Assembly: GCA_913046365.1 (NCBI GenBank)
Contig: CAJWRM010000025.1
Location: 1-37,975 of the forward strand
Length of the DNA stretch: 37,975 nt
Source of the DNA: an uncultured Flavobacteriales bacterium
GTDB lineage: Bacteria; Bacteroidota; Bacteroidia; Flavobacteriales_D; Crocinitomicaceae
Direction of reading: 5' to 3'
Below are positions 31,129-37,975 of the stretch, piece after piece. Each line of letters starts with the position of its first letter. Positions within the stretch are counted from its first letter, which is position 1. Made by a program: the position numbers and the translations under genes. The notes below the pieces were generated by a model. That model was not told the DNA's origin. It saw nothing but the letters and a program-made list of their open reading frames with translations, and did no database searches.

Positions 31129-33255
31129 ATGAACAAGAACTTTACAATACTCTTATTTTTGCTTTTCACGTCGACAGTAATGGCCCAATCTGCTGGTCCT
31201 AAATATGTTCGGGAAGCTTATACATCATTTGAATCTGGAAAATATTTTGAAGCCATAGACAAATGTCAAGCGGCTTTTACTAAACTAGGTTCGAAAGGCT
31301 CTCTTAAACAAAAGGGCGATATGGCCTTTAAAATTGCAGAATCATATAGGCTTTTAGAACGCTATGAAAGTGCAAATGAATGGCTCGACGTTTGTGTAGA
31401 GCTTAAGTATTTTGACATAAACCCAGATATTTATTTTTATAAGGGCGAAGCTCTAAGAAAGATGGGAGACTTTGGAAAGGCAGAGAAGAGCTACTCAGAA
31501 TTTAAGAAAATAGCCGATGGAGCCCGTTCAGATGAGGTAGATGTTGCTTTAAAGTCATGTGAAGAATATAAGTTCTATGACATGATGGAGCCAGAAATCA
31601 ATTATGAAGTCCAGTGTGAGACAAAAATAAATAGAAAAGAATTTGATATGTCACCTGCCTTTGCTGATAAAAAAGGACTTAAGATATATTTCTCCTCAAG
31701 CAGACAAGAAAGCTCTGGTATTGGAAGAGATCCGATTACGGGTGAAAAATACATGGATCTTTATGTTGCGGAATTTGATAAAAATGGCGACCCAACAAAT
31801 GTGGAGTCAATAGATAAAGACGGAGTTGTTAATACATCTGAAAGCGAAGGTTCTCTTTGTTTTGACAAGAAATTTAAAACAATGTATTTTACCAGATGTC
31901 CAAATAAGGATAAAATGATGCTTGGTTGTGATATTTGGAAAGTCAATCTTGTCGAAGGTGAATTTGTAGATCCAATCAAACTCAACCTAAAACAAGATGA
32001 AAAAGAATCCGTAGGACATCCTTGTTTGACAACAGACGGTATGAAGCTAATCTTCGCCTCTGATATGAAATCTAGTGGTGGTGACGAGTCATTTGGTGGA
32101 AGAGATTTGTGGTATATCAGTTACAATAAGAAAGCAAAGTCTTGGGATTCTATTCCTAGAAATATGGGCCCAAGCTACAACACCTCGGGTAATGAGCTAT
32201 TCCCTTCTATTGGTAAAGGTGGTGAATTCTTTTTCGCGAGTGATGGTCACAAAGGGATAGGAGGATTAGATATTTTTATGTGTAAACCTTTGGAAGAAAA
32301 AAACACTTGGGACTCTCCACAAAACATGGGATACCCAATTAATTCACCAAGTAACGACTATGCGATTACAAGTCGAGGTAAAAAAGGGTACTTTACATCT
32401 GAGAGAAGGTTAAATAATAATCAGTACGCGCCTGATGTATGGAGTTATAGCATTCCGCCTAATCTATATGACGTAAAGGTGATTGTTCATGAGTTCGGTA
32501 ACAAAAACAAAAGAATACCTGATGCTCAGGTATCATTTAGTGGTGACGATGATTCGGATTGGGCCGATAATACAAATGATAAAGGAACTACTATCAAGTT
32601 TGACGTCAAAAATGGAAAGCAGAGATATATCAATGAGGATGTCACTTATTCCATTAATGCTATGAAGGAAGGTTTCCTTCAAAATCCAAACGCTACCAAA
32701 ATTACTACGGTTGGTCTCAAAGAGAGCCAGTCATTTATTGTTGAGATTGAACTTGTGCCTATCGTTGAAGAAATTCGAACTCCTGAGGTACGTTACCCAT
32801 TAAATGAATGGACCTTTATCAATGACTCTACGTGTATGTCAAAAGATTCTTTAGAGTTCTTATATAACTTGTTAAGTACGCATCCTTATATAACTATAGA
32901 CCTTTTCTCTCATACAGATTCTCGTTCATCTACCAATTATAATCAGGTGCTTTCAGAGAATAGAGCTAAGGCCGTTTATAAGTTTTTAGTTGAAGAAAAA
33001 GGTATTGATTCGAGAAGAATTCAACCTATAGGTAAAGGCGAAGCTGAGCCTGCATCTTGGATTGACGACAACGGAAAGGCTATTGTACTTACTGAGCGGT
33101 ATATCAACAAATTCAGGTCCTCTGATAAAGCTAAATTCGAACGTCTTCATCAAATAAACAGACGTACGACTGCTAGAATTACAAGTCAAGACTTTGATCC
33201 GAATACTGCGACTCCGGCGAATCCTGAATGGATGGAGTTCAAGCCTCTGAAGTAA
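31129..33255 (+). CDS. PorE-like T9SS protein (TPR + PD40 propeller + CRD + OmpA)
   Basis: 708-aa exported protein with a signal peptide (residues 1-19, ending VMAQ). TPR-like helices span about 25-150 (YVREAYTSFESGKYFEAIDK). A WD40-like PD40 propeller covers about 170-440 with repeats such as MSPAFADKKGLKIYFSSSR and LFPSIGKGGEFFFASDG. A carboxypeptidase-regulatory-like Ig domain is at about 455-555. A C-terminal OmpA peptidoglycan-binding domain is at about 575-690 (SHTDSRSSTNYNQVLSENRA). This order is that of PorE, the T9SS component that anchors the machine to peptidoglycan. Other OmpA/PD40 paralogues exist in these genomes, so orthology is likely but not proven. Confidence 0.85.
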   Translation: MNKNFTILLFLLFTSTVMAQSAGPKYVREAYTSFESGKYFEAIDKCQAAFTKLGSKGSLKQKGDMAFKIAESYRLLERYESANEWLDVCVELKYFDINPDIYFYKGEALRKMGDFGKAEKSYSEFKKIADGARSDEVDVALKSCEEYKFYDMMEPEINYEVQCETKINRKEFDMSPAFADKKGLKIYFSSSRQESSGIGRDPITGEKYMDLYVAEFDKNGDPTNVESIDKDGVVNTSESEGSLCFDKKFKTMYFTRCPNKDKMMLGCDIWKVNLVEGEFVDPIKLNLKQDEKESVGHPCLTTDGMKLIFASDMKSSGGDESFGGRDLWYISYNKKAKSWDSIPRNMGPSYNTSGNELFPSIGKGGEFFFASDGHKGIGGLDIFMCKPLEEKNTWDSPQNMGYPINSPSNDYAITSRGKKGYFTSERRLNNNQYAPDVWSYSIPPNLYDVKVIVHEFGNKNKRIPDAQVSFSGDDDSDWADNTNDKGTTIKFDVKNGKQRYINEDVTYSINAMKEGFLQNPNATKITTVGLKESQSFIVEIELVPIVEEIRTPEVRYPLNEWTFINDSTCMSKDSLEFLYNLLSTHPYITIDLFSHTDSRSSTNYNQVLSENRAKAVYKFLVEEKGIDSRRIQPIGKGEAEPASWIDDNGKAIVLTERYINKFRSSDKAKFERLHQINRRTTARITSQDFDPNTATPANPEWMEFKPLK

Positions 33256-33275
33256 CTAAGCTAGTTAAGTTTTAT

Positions 33276-33515
33276 ATGAAACGAACACTTCAAAAAATCC
33301 TGTTTTTTTTTGAAATGCAGTCCTATGGTGTCTGTCGATGGTGGGCGCGAAAACTTGGAATTAGAGCCACAAAAGTTCGTTTAGGGTTTATATATTTTTC
33401 CTTCGTAACCCTAGGTTCTCCATTGTTAATTTATTTAATTATGGCATGGCTCCTAGAGCATAAGCATTATTTTACTTTTTCTACCAAAAGAAAAAAGTCC
33501 GTTTGGGAGTTGTAA
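33276..33515 (+). CDS. Small PspC-domain membrane protein
   Basis: 79-aa protein from ATG 33276 (MKRTLQKILFFFEMQSYGV). It has the PspC pattern: an amphipathic N-terminal stretch ending in WWARKLGIRATKVRLGF, then a transmembrane segment (FIYFSFVTLGSPLLIYLIMAW), then a basic tail. PspC proteins sense membrane stress in proteobacteria; the role in Bacteroidota is unclear. An upstream start at 33228 would overlap the PorE-like gene by 28 nt and lacks family similarity. It is 20 nt downstream of that gene. Confidence 0.82.
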   Translation: MKRTLQKILFFFEMQSYGVCRWWARKLGIRATKVRLGFIYFSFVTLGSPLLIYLIMAWLLEHKHYFTFSTKRKKSVWEL

Positions 33516-33529
33516 TTTATTAAGGGGGT

Positions 33530-34420
33530 ATGAAGATTCTAATCACAGGTAGTAATGGCTTACTTGGGCAGAAAATTGTCCGGCAGCTTAAGAAAAACAA
33601 CAAATTCTTTTTAGCTACATCTCTTGGAGAAAATAGGAATCCAGACTGTCCGAATTCGTTTTATCGATCTTTAGATATTTCGAATCAGGATCAGGTCAAT
33701 AAGGTGATTATGGATTATCACCCGGATGCTGTGATACATACTGCAGCAATTACAAATGTAGATTATTGTGAAACAAACCCTGATCTTTGTCATGAAGTAA
33801 ATGTAACGGCGACTGCTTATTTATTTGAAGCTGCACAGCAAGTAGGAGCTCATTTTTCAGCCCTCTCTACTGATTTTGTTTTCGACGGAAAAAAAGGAAA
33901 CTATAAAGAATCCGATCAACCGAATCCGTTAAGCGTTTATGCTAATTCAAAAGTAGATGCCGAAAGAATTCTTATAAATTCGGCGTACAAAAATTGGTCT
34001 ATTATAAGAACAATTATTGTTTTTGGTGAAGGAAATAATTTATCTAGGTCGAATATTGTGCTGTGGGCGAAAGAGGCCTTGTCTTCAGGAAAAGAGTTGA
34101 ATATTATCGACGACCAATTTAGAGCGCCAACTTGGGCAGATGACCTCGCATGGGCATGCATTAAAATAGCTGAGCTACATAAAACTGGAGTATATCATAT
34201 CTCCGGACCAGAGACATTTTCAATTTATGAGCTTGTACTTAGGGTGGCTAAGTCTTGTGGTTTAGATACGAAGTCACTAAATAAAACGACGAGTGAGTCA
34301 TTAAATCAAGCTGCCAAAAGACCACCAAAAACAGGGTTCGATCTGAGTAAAGCATATGTTGAAATTGATTATAGACCCATGTCTTTTGAGGATAGCTTAA
34401 AGCTTTTATTCTCGGTCTAA
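33530..34420 (+). CDS. RmlD-like NAD(P)-dependent sugar reductase (SDR)
   Basis: 296-aa Rossmann-fold protein of the dTDP-4-dehydrorhamnose reductase (RmlD) family. The nucleotide loop is TGSNGLLG (6-13), the NAAxT-like stretch reads HTAAITNVDYCE, and the catalytic pair is Y137/K141 (SVYANSKVDAE) after ALSTDFVFDG. It likely reduces a nucleotide-linked 4-keto sugar or a related substrate. No rhamnose pathway genes (rmlA/B/C) are next to it, so the substrate is uncertain. AAGGGGG just before the ATG is an unusually good Shine-Dalgarno-like site for this window. Confidence 0.88.
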   Translation: MKILITGSNGLLGQKIVRQLKKNNKFFLATSLGENRNPDCPNSFYRSLDISNQDQVNKVIMDYHPDAVIHTAAITNVDYCETNPDLCHEVNVTATAYLFEAAQQVGAHFSALSTDFVFDGKKGNYKESDQPNPLSVYANSKVDAERILINSAYKNWSIIRTIIVFGEGNNLSRSNIVLWAKEALSSGKELNIIDDQFRAPTWADDLAWACIKIAELHKTGVYHISGPETFSIYELVLRVAKSCGLDTKSLNKTTSESLNQAAKRPPKTGFDLSKAYVEIDYRPMSFEDSLKLLFSV

Positions 34421-34466
34421 AAACCTTACCTTCGGAACAATTAATTCTAAATATTAAAATTACCTC

Positions 34467-36077
34467 ATGAAAAAAGGAATCTTTGCCCTAATCGCACTTT
34501 TATTACCTATGTTGAGCCTCGCTCAAGATGAAATGGGGTTGGATCAAAAAATAGACCACGCATTTAAACCAATTTCAGATTTTATTTCAGGGATTATATT
34601 TTTTGAAGTATTTGATGGAGCACCTTTTGTCATTATTGTTTTGGTTTGCAGTGCCTTATTTTTTACACTTTATTTTGGTTTCCCAAATATTCGTTTTTTT
34701 GGTAAAGCAATAAATGTCGTTCGTGGTAAATACGACCACGTTGATCATGCTACTGCAGGTGATGCTACTATAGCGGTGGATGGTGACATTAAGGATACAA
34801 TTGCTGATGAAAGTAAAGAGGGAGAAGTTACCCATTTTCAAGCTTTGGCAACCGCTGTTTCTGGCACTGTAGGGAATGGAAATATTGCAGGTGTGGCATT
34901 GGCCATTGCTTTGGGAGGACCTGGCGCCACCTTTTGGATGGTGGTGTGTGGTTTATTAGGGATGTCCTCTAAATTTGTAGAATGCACCCTTGGTGTGCAG
35001 TACAGAGATATTGGAGAAGATGGAACGGTTTATGGTGGTCCTATGTATTATTTGAGCAAAGGATTAAAGGAAAAAGGTTTTGCCACATTGGGAAAAATAA
35101 CCGCCGCCTTGTTTGCGATTTTTTGTATCGGGGGATCGTTCGGAGGAGGAAATGCGGCACAAAGCAATCAAGCGACTATTGTATTAAAGGAGCTCATGGG
35201 CTGGGAAAGTACTAGTGCAGGTGCAATTATCGGAATTGTTTTAGCAGTTTTAGTTGGGATTATTATTATTGGTGGAATCAAAAGGATAGCATCTGTTACG
35301 GAGAAAATAGTACCCTTTATGGCGGTGTTATATCTGGCAGCTTGTCTCTATATCATATTGAGCAACTTTAGTTTTGTGGACGATGCCTTTGCCTTGATTT
35401 TTAGAGAAGCTTTTAACCCTCAGGCAATAGGAGTAGGTGGAGTTATTGGTGTTTTATTGGTTGGTTTCAAAAGAGCCGCTTTCTCAAATGAAGCTGGTGC
35501 AGGTTCTGCTTCCATTGCCCATTCTGCTGTTAAGACAAAATACTCTGCCTCAGAGGGTCTTGTAGCTTTGTTAGAGCCTTTTATAGATACTGTTGTCATT
35601 TGTACGATGACTGCCCTTGTAATTATTATTTTCAATTTCGGTGGTGGTGATGGTGCTATTTTTCAATATGGCGGCGATGGATCAGGTTCAGTCATGATTG
35701 ATGGAGTTTCATATGAAGGTGCTGGTATAACCTCCCAGGCCTTTGCTGCTTATATTCCTTATTCCAAGGTGTTTTTGACAATAGCAGTTGTATTATTTGC
35801 GGTATCTACAATGATTTCATGGTCTTATTATGGTTTGCAGTCATGGAAATTTTTATTTGGCAGAGGGCGATCTGCTGATTTAGCGTACAAATTTCTTTTC
35901 TTGGGATTTGTTGTCATTGGTGCAGCAGCGAGTATGGATTCAATATGGGGCTTTTCCGATGCGATGATCTTCGCAATGGTTTTTCCTAATATGGTTGGTT
36001 TGTTTTTCCTTTTCCCTATCGTAAAGAAAGAACTCGCGCGTTATTTTAATGCCATTAAGGGAGCCAAAGATGTTTAA
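34467..36077 (+). CDS. Alanine/glycine:cation symporter (AGCS family)
   Basis: 536-aa inner-membrane sodium- or proton-coupled amino acid importer. An N-terminal signal-like segment (residues 1-19, ending LAQ) precedes about ten or more transmembrane helices. The AGCS signature GNGNIAGVALAIALGGPGA and the conserved FSNEAGAGSASIAHSA loop are present. A hydrophilic insert (about residues 88-120, HVDHATAGDATIAVDGDIKD and following) lies between the first helices and the signature; it is acidic and faces one side of the membrane. Substrate is probably alanine or glycine. Confidence 0.94.
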   Translation: MKKGIFALIALLLPMLSLAQDEMGLDQKIDHAFKPISDFISGIIFFEVFDGAPFVIIVLVCSALFFTLYFGFPNIRFFGKAINVVRGKYDHVDHATAGDATIAVDGDIKDTIADESKEGEVTHFQALATAVSGTVGNGNIAGVALAIALGGPGATFWMVVCGLLGMSSKFVECTLGVQYRDIGEDGTVYGGPMYYLSKGLKEKGFATLGKITAALFAIFCIGGSFGGGNAAQSNQATIVLKELMGWESTSAGAIIGIVLAVLVGIIIIGGIKRIASVTEKIVPFMAVLYLAACLYIILSNFSFVDDAFALIFREAFNPQAIGVGGVIGVLLVGFKRAAFSNEAGAGSASIAHSAVKTKYSASEGLVALLEPFIDTVVICTMTALVIIIFNFGGGDGAIFQYGGDGSGSVMIDGVSYEGAGITSQAFAAYIPYSKVFLTIAVVLFAVSTMISWSYYGLQSWKFLFGRGRSADLAYKFLFLGFVVIGAAASMDSIWGFSDAMIFAMVFPNMVGLFFLFPIVKKELARYFNAIKGAKDV

Positions 36078-36097
36078 TCAGATTAATTCATAAGGAG

Positions 36098-36982
36098 ATT
36101 AATAATCCTTTTTATATTTCAAAAAAAACACGTCGAGGTCTAGTTGTCTTTTTTGTATTGGCTGTGCTCATAGTTTTTACCCCGAGACTTCTTCATTATT
36201 ATTCAGAACCCGAAATAATGCTCACTATTGAGGATGTCAAGAGGATCAATGAGCAAGAATTGGTGCCTAAAAAAGCTTCAAAACAGTTGAATGAACGAAA
36301 GCAAAAAAGCCAATCAAAATATAGATTGCCACCCCGAAAATTCGACCCGAATGATTACGCTGTGGATGAATGGATTTACTTGGGGTTATCCAAAAAACAG
36401 GCTGCTGTGGTAATGAATTTTATCAAGTCAGGTATAGCTTCAAATGAAGCTCTTGAAAAGATCTATGTATTCCCAAAAGAGCTGATGTCCTTAATTAAGG
36501 ATTCTACCTTTTACCCGAAATCTCCGTCCACGATCAACACTACAGAAGATGAAGTTATTTCGAGTGGTACTATTCAGCTGAGGCCAATATTAGAATTAAA
36601 CAGTATCGATTCGGTAAAGCTTGTCTCACTTCGAGGCATTGGGCCATTTTATGCTTCTCAGATTCTAAAGTACCGCAGAAAATTAGGAGGGTATTATCAA
36701 ATTGAGCAGCTTCTTGAAGTTTGGAAAATGAGACCTGAGACTTATGCAGTATTGACCGAAAAGCTTTTTGTTGATAGTGATAAAATAGAAAAAATACGTT
36801 TAAACACGATAACATTTGAAGAGCTATACAAGCATCCTTATTTGAGCTATGCCCAAGCAAATTCAATTGTTAAGATGAGGGCACAATCAAATGGATTCAA
36901 TCGTGTATCGGAGATAAAAAAATCGAAACTCATAGATTCAAATACCTTTGATAAACTTCTGCCATACCTTATCATTGAATAA
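36098..36982 (+). CDS. ComEA-like helix-hairpin-helix protein, start uncertain
   Basis: Protein with a single N-terminal transmembrane segment (GLVVFFVLAVLIVF after KKTRR) and two or more helix-hairpin-helix motifs, the clearest being ELNSIDSVKLVSLRGIGPFY followed by ASQILKYRRKLGGY. These bind DNA in the ComEA competence family. No ATG or GTG starts the frame in a sensible place. TTG 36158 would cut the transmembrane helix in half and gives 274 aa. The frame is open upstream and the family-like N-terminus NNPFYISKKTRRG begins directly after ATT 36098. I therefore give 36098 as a provisional start; ATT may be a rare initiator or a misread ATG. Confidence 0.78.
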   Translation: MNNPFYISKKTRRGLVVFFVLAVLIVFTPRLLHYYSEPEIMLTIEDVKRINEQELVPKKASKQLNERKQKSQSKYRLPPRKFDPNDYAVDEWIYLGLSKKQAAVVMNFIKSGIASNEALEKIYVFPKELMSLIKDSTFYPKSPSTINTTEDEVISSGTIQLRPILELNSIDSVKLVSLRGIGPFYASQILKYRRKLGGYYQIEQLLEVWKMRPETYAVLTEKLFVDSDKIEKIRLNTITFEELYKHPYLSYAQANSIVKMRAQSNGFNRVSEIKKSKLIDSNTFDKLLPYLIIE

Positions 36983-37030
36983 GTTTCTTTAAAAACATAG
37001 AGAAAAATTCTTAATCCCCTAAACCTTCAT

Positions 37031-37038
37031 TAAATTTG
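37031..37038 (+). promoter_or_regulatory. -7 promoter element, 3 nt before the apt ATG
   Basis: TAAATTTG is a perfect TAnnTTTG match and ends 3 nt (CAC) before ATG 37042, predicting a leaderless apt mRNA. No -33 box is apparent. It overlaps the longer TTG 37036 start, which is therefore unlikely. Confidence 0.5.
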
Positions 37039-37041
37039 CAC

Positions 37042-37572
37042 ATGCTTTTAGAAGACAAGCTTAAAAATATAATTAGAGACGTACCCGACTTTCCGAAGCC
37101 AGGCATCCTTTTTAAGGATATCTCGACGATTATGTTGGAACCTAAACTATCTCAAGAGGTAATCGATCATTTAGCTAGCCTATACAGTGGTCAAAATATA
37201 GACGCAATTGCAGGCATTGAAAGCCGTGGTTTTTTGTTTGGCTATCCTTTAGCTATTGCACTTAAAGTACCTTTCATTTTAATTCGTAAAAAAGGAAAGC
37301 TTCCCTATAAAAAGATTAGTTATTCATATGAGCTTGAATATGGAAGCGCAGAAATAGAAATGCATGAGGATGCGGTTGCTAGTGGTCAAAATGTACTCAT
37401 TCATGATGATCTTTTAGCTACAGGCGGATCGGCAGCAGCAGCGGCAGAGCTTGTTACTAGCTGCGGTGGTTCTATCGCAGGATTCAATTTTTTAGTAAAC
37501 CTTAGCTTTCTTAAAGGAGACGAAAAGCTAACTGGATATAGTAAGAATATTGTAAATTTGGTCTCCTATTAA
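37042..37572 (+). CDS. apt: Adenine phosphoribosyltransferase
   Basis: 176-aa purine-salvage enzyme converting adenine and PRPP to AMP. The adenine-binding N-terminal region is PDFPKPGILFKDIS, the flexible loop is RKKGKLPYK, and the PRPP-binding loop is VLIHDDLLATGGS (118-130) with its acidic pair DD. IESRGFLFG is typical of APRT. Length and motifs are normal. ATG 37042 is chosen over TTG 37036 because of family length and the promoter position. Confidence 0.96.
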   Translation: MLLEDKLKNIIRDVPDFPKPGILFKDISTIMLEPKLSQEVIDHLASLYSGQNIDAIAGIESRGFLFGYPLAIALKVPFILIRKKGKLPYKKISYSYELEYGSAEIEMHEDAVASGQNVLIHDDLLATGGSAAAAAELVTSCGGSIAGFNFLVNLSFLKGDEKLTGYSKNIVNLVSY

Positions 37573-37594
37573 GCAGTAATTAATCATTAGATAT

Positions 37595-37975
37595 ATGAAT
37601 TTTGAGCAGAACGAAAATCAGGACATGATTGCGCAAATGGTCCGCGACTTTGCAGAAAAGGAGATTAAGCCAAATATGAAGAGTTGGGATGACCATGAGA
37701 CTTTTCCTGTTGAAACCATGAAAAAACTTGGGGAGTTGGGTCTCCTCGGTATTTTTATACCAGAAGAATATGGTGGCTCTGGTTTCGGTTATGCGGAATA
37801 TGCGACAGCATTAATGGAGCTTGGTAAGGTTTGTGGTGGAATCGGTTTGAGTGTTGCAGCCCATAATTCTTTATGTACGGGTCATATTTTCTATCATGGA
37901 AATGAGGAACAAAAAAGAAAGTATTTACCAAAGCTTGCTAGTGGCGAATGGATTGGTGCTTGGGGCTTGACTGAG
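37595..37975 (+). CDS. Acyl-CoA dehydrogenase, 3'-truncated by window edge
   Basis: The first 127 residues of an acyl-CoA dehydrogenase, read from ATG 37595 to the window end. The N-terminal all-helical domain is recognisable: FAEKEIKPNMKSWDDHETFP, then ELGLLGIFIPEEYGGSGFGY, then the ICGG-like segment VCGGIGLSVAAHNSL and the start of the FAD/substrate-binding strand GAWGLTE. This FAD enzyme carries out the first oxidation of fatty-acid or branched-chain beta-oxidation. Short- or branched-chain specificity is likely from the SVAAHNSLCTG segment but cannot be fixed without the rest. Confidence 0.93.
   Translation, partial: MNFEQNENQDMIAQMVRDFAEKEIKPNMKSWDDHETFPVETMKKLGELGLLGIFIPEEYGGSGFGYAEYATALMELGKVCGGIGLSVAAHNSLCTGHIFYHGNEEQKRKYLPKLASGEWIGAWGLTE

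Noticed and set aside
33228..33275. Upstream start for the PspC-domain protein
   Set aside because: It overlaps the PorE-like gene by 28 nt and adds residues with no PspC similarity; ATG 33276 fits the family start.
1..37975. CRISPR arrays, tRNA/rRNA genes, IS elements, integrases, attachment sites or toxin-antitoxin pairs
   Set aside because: I looked in all gaps and found no regular spaced repeats, cloverleaf-like sequences, transposase motifs or recombinase motifs.

Overview
The window is about 38 kb of AT-rich chromosome from a member of the Bacteroidota, most likely a marine Flavobacteriales-type organism (Flavobacteriaceae, Cryomorphaceae or Schleiferiaceae level; the genus cannot be fixed by eye). 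The evidence is two secreted proteins with type IX secretion (T9SS) C-terminal signals, one of type A and one of type B, a PorE-like OmpA/PD40/TPR protein, a DUF5686 outer-membrane protein, a YtxJ-type bacilliredoxin, a flavobacterial-type green proteorhodopsin, and repeated TAnnTTTG (-7) promoter elements with few Shine-Dalgarno sites. There is no sign of phage, plasmid, IS element, CRISPR, tRNA or rRNA. The window is dense core genome with some lineage-specific genes.

Layout. 1-2058: RNase R (5' end cut off by the window edge) and a gamma-carbonic-anhydrase-like hexapeptide protein. 2061-3089: a proteorhodopsin on the minus strand with its own terminator, and a divergent intergenic region rich in palindromes. 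3090-5155: Xaa-Pro aminopeptidase coupled to an alpha/beta hydrolase. 5267-6947: a secreted VWA protein and an M23 peptidase. 7009-8435: an outer-membrane beta-barrel protein (minus strand), a 392-base AT-rich gap, then a small charged protein paired with a cold-shock protein. 8485-13496: ALDH3-type aldehyde dehydrogenase, Dtd, RsgA, AroE and dihydrolipoyl dehydrogenase. 13633-17123: an SDR-like protein and a large PKD protein with a T9SS type B tail. 17120-21149 (minus strand): tatC, DUF5686 protein and lptB, probably one operon. 21285-22784: a 104-aa protein of unknown function behind a promoter with a striking palindrome, then three tandem paralogous small lipoproteins (minus strand). 22854-25341: pheS, ytxJ and a glutaminyl cyclotransferase-like gene in an overlapping operon. 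25328-26206: DUF2279 protein. 26284-31075: LOG-family protein, PASTA protein, T9SS type A cargo and an RluD-type pseudouridine synthase. 31129-34420: PorE-like protein, PspC-domain protein and RmlD-like reductase. 34467-37572: alanine/sodium symporter, ComEA-like helix-hairpin-helix protein and apt. 37595-end: N-terminus of an acyl-CoA dehydrogenase.

How the genes fit together. Much of the window serves envelope building and export (TatC, LptB, DUF5686, PorE-like, beta-barrel, lipoproteins, T9SS cargo) or translation and RNA quality control (RNase R, Dtd, RsgA, PheS, RluD, Csp). The proteorhodopsin would add light-driven proton pumping. No retinal or carotenoid synthesis gene lies in the window, so the chromophore must be made from genes elsewhere. 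No obvious new multi-gene defence or mobile system was found. The best leads are the tandem lipoprotein family, the palindrome over the -33 element of the unknown 104-aa gene, the half-site array upstream of proteorhodopsin, the carotenoid-fenestration glycine in that rhodopsin, and a recurring layout in which the -7 element sits 3-5 nt before the start codon, suggesting leaderless mRNAs.
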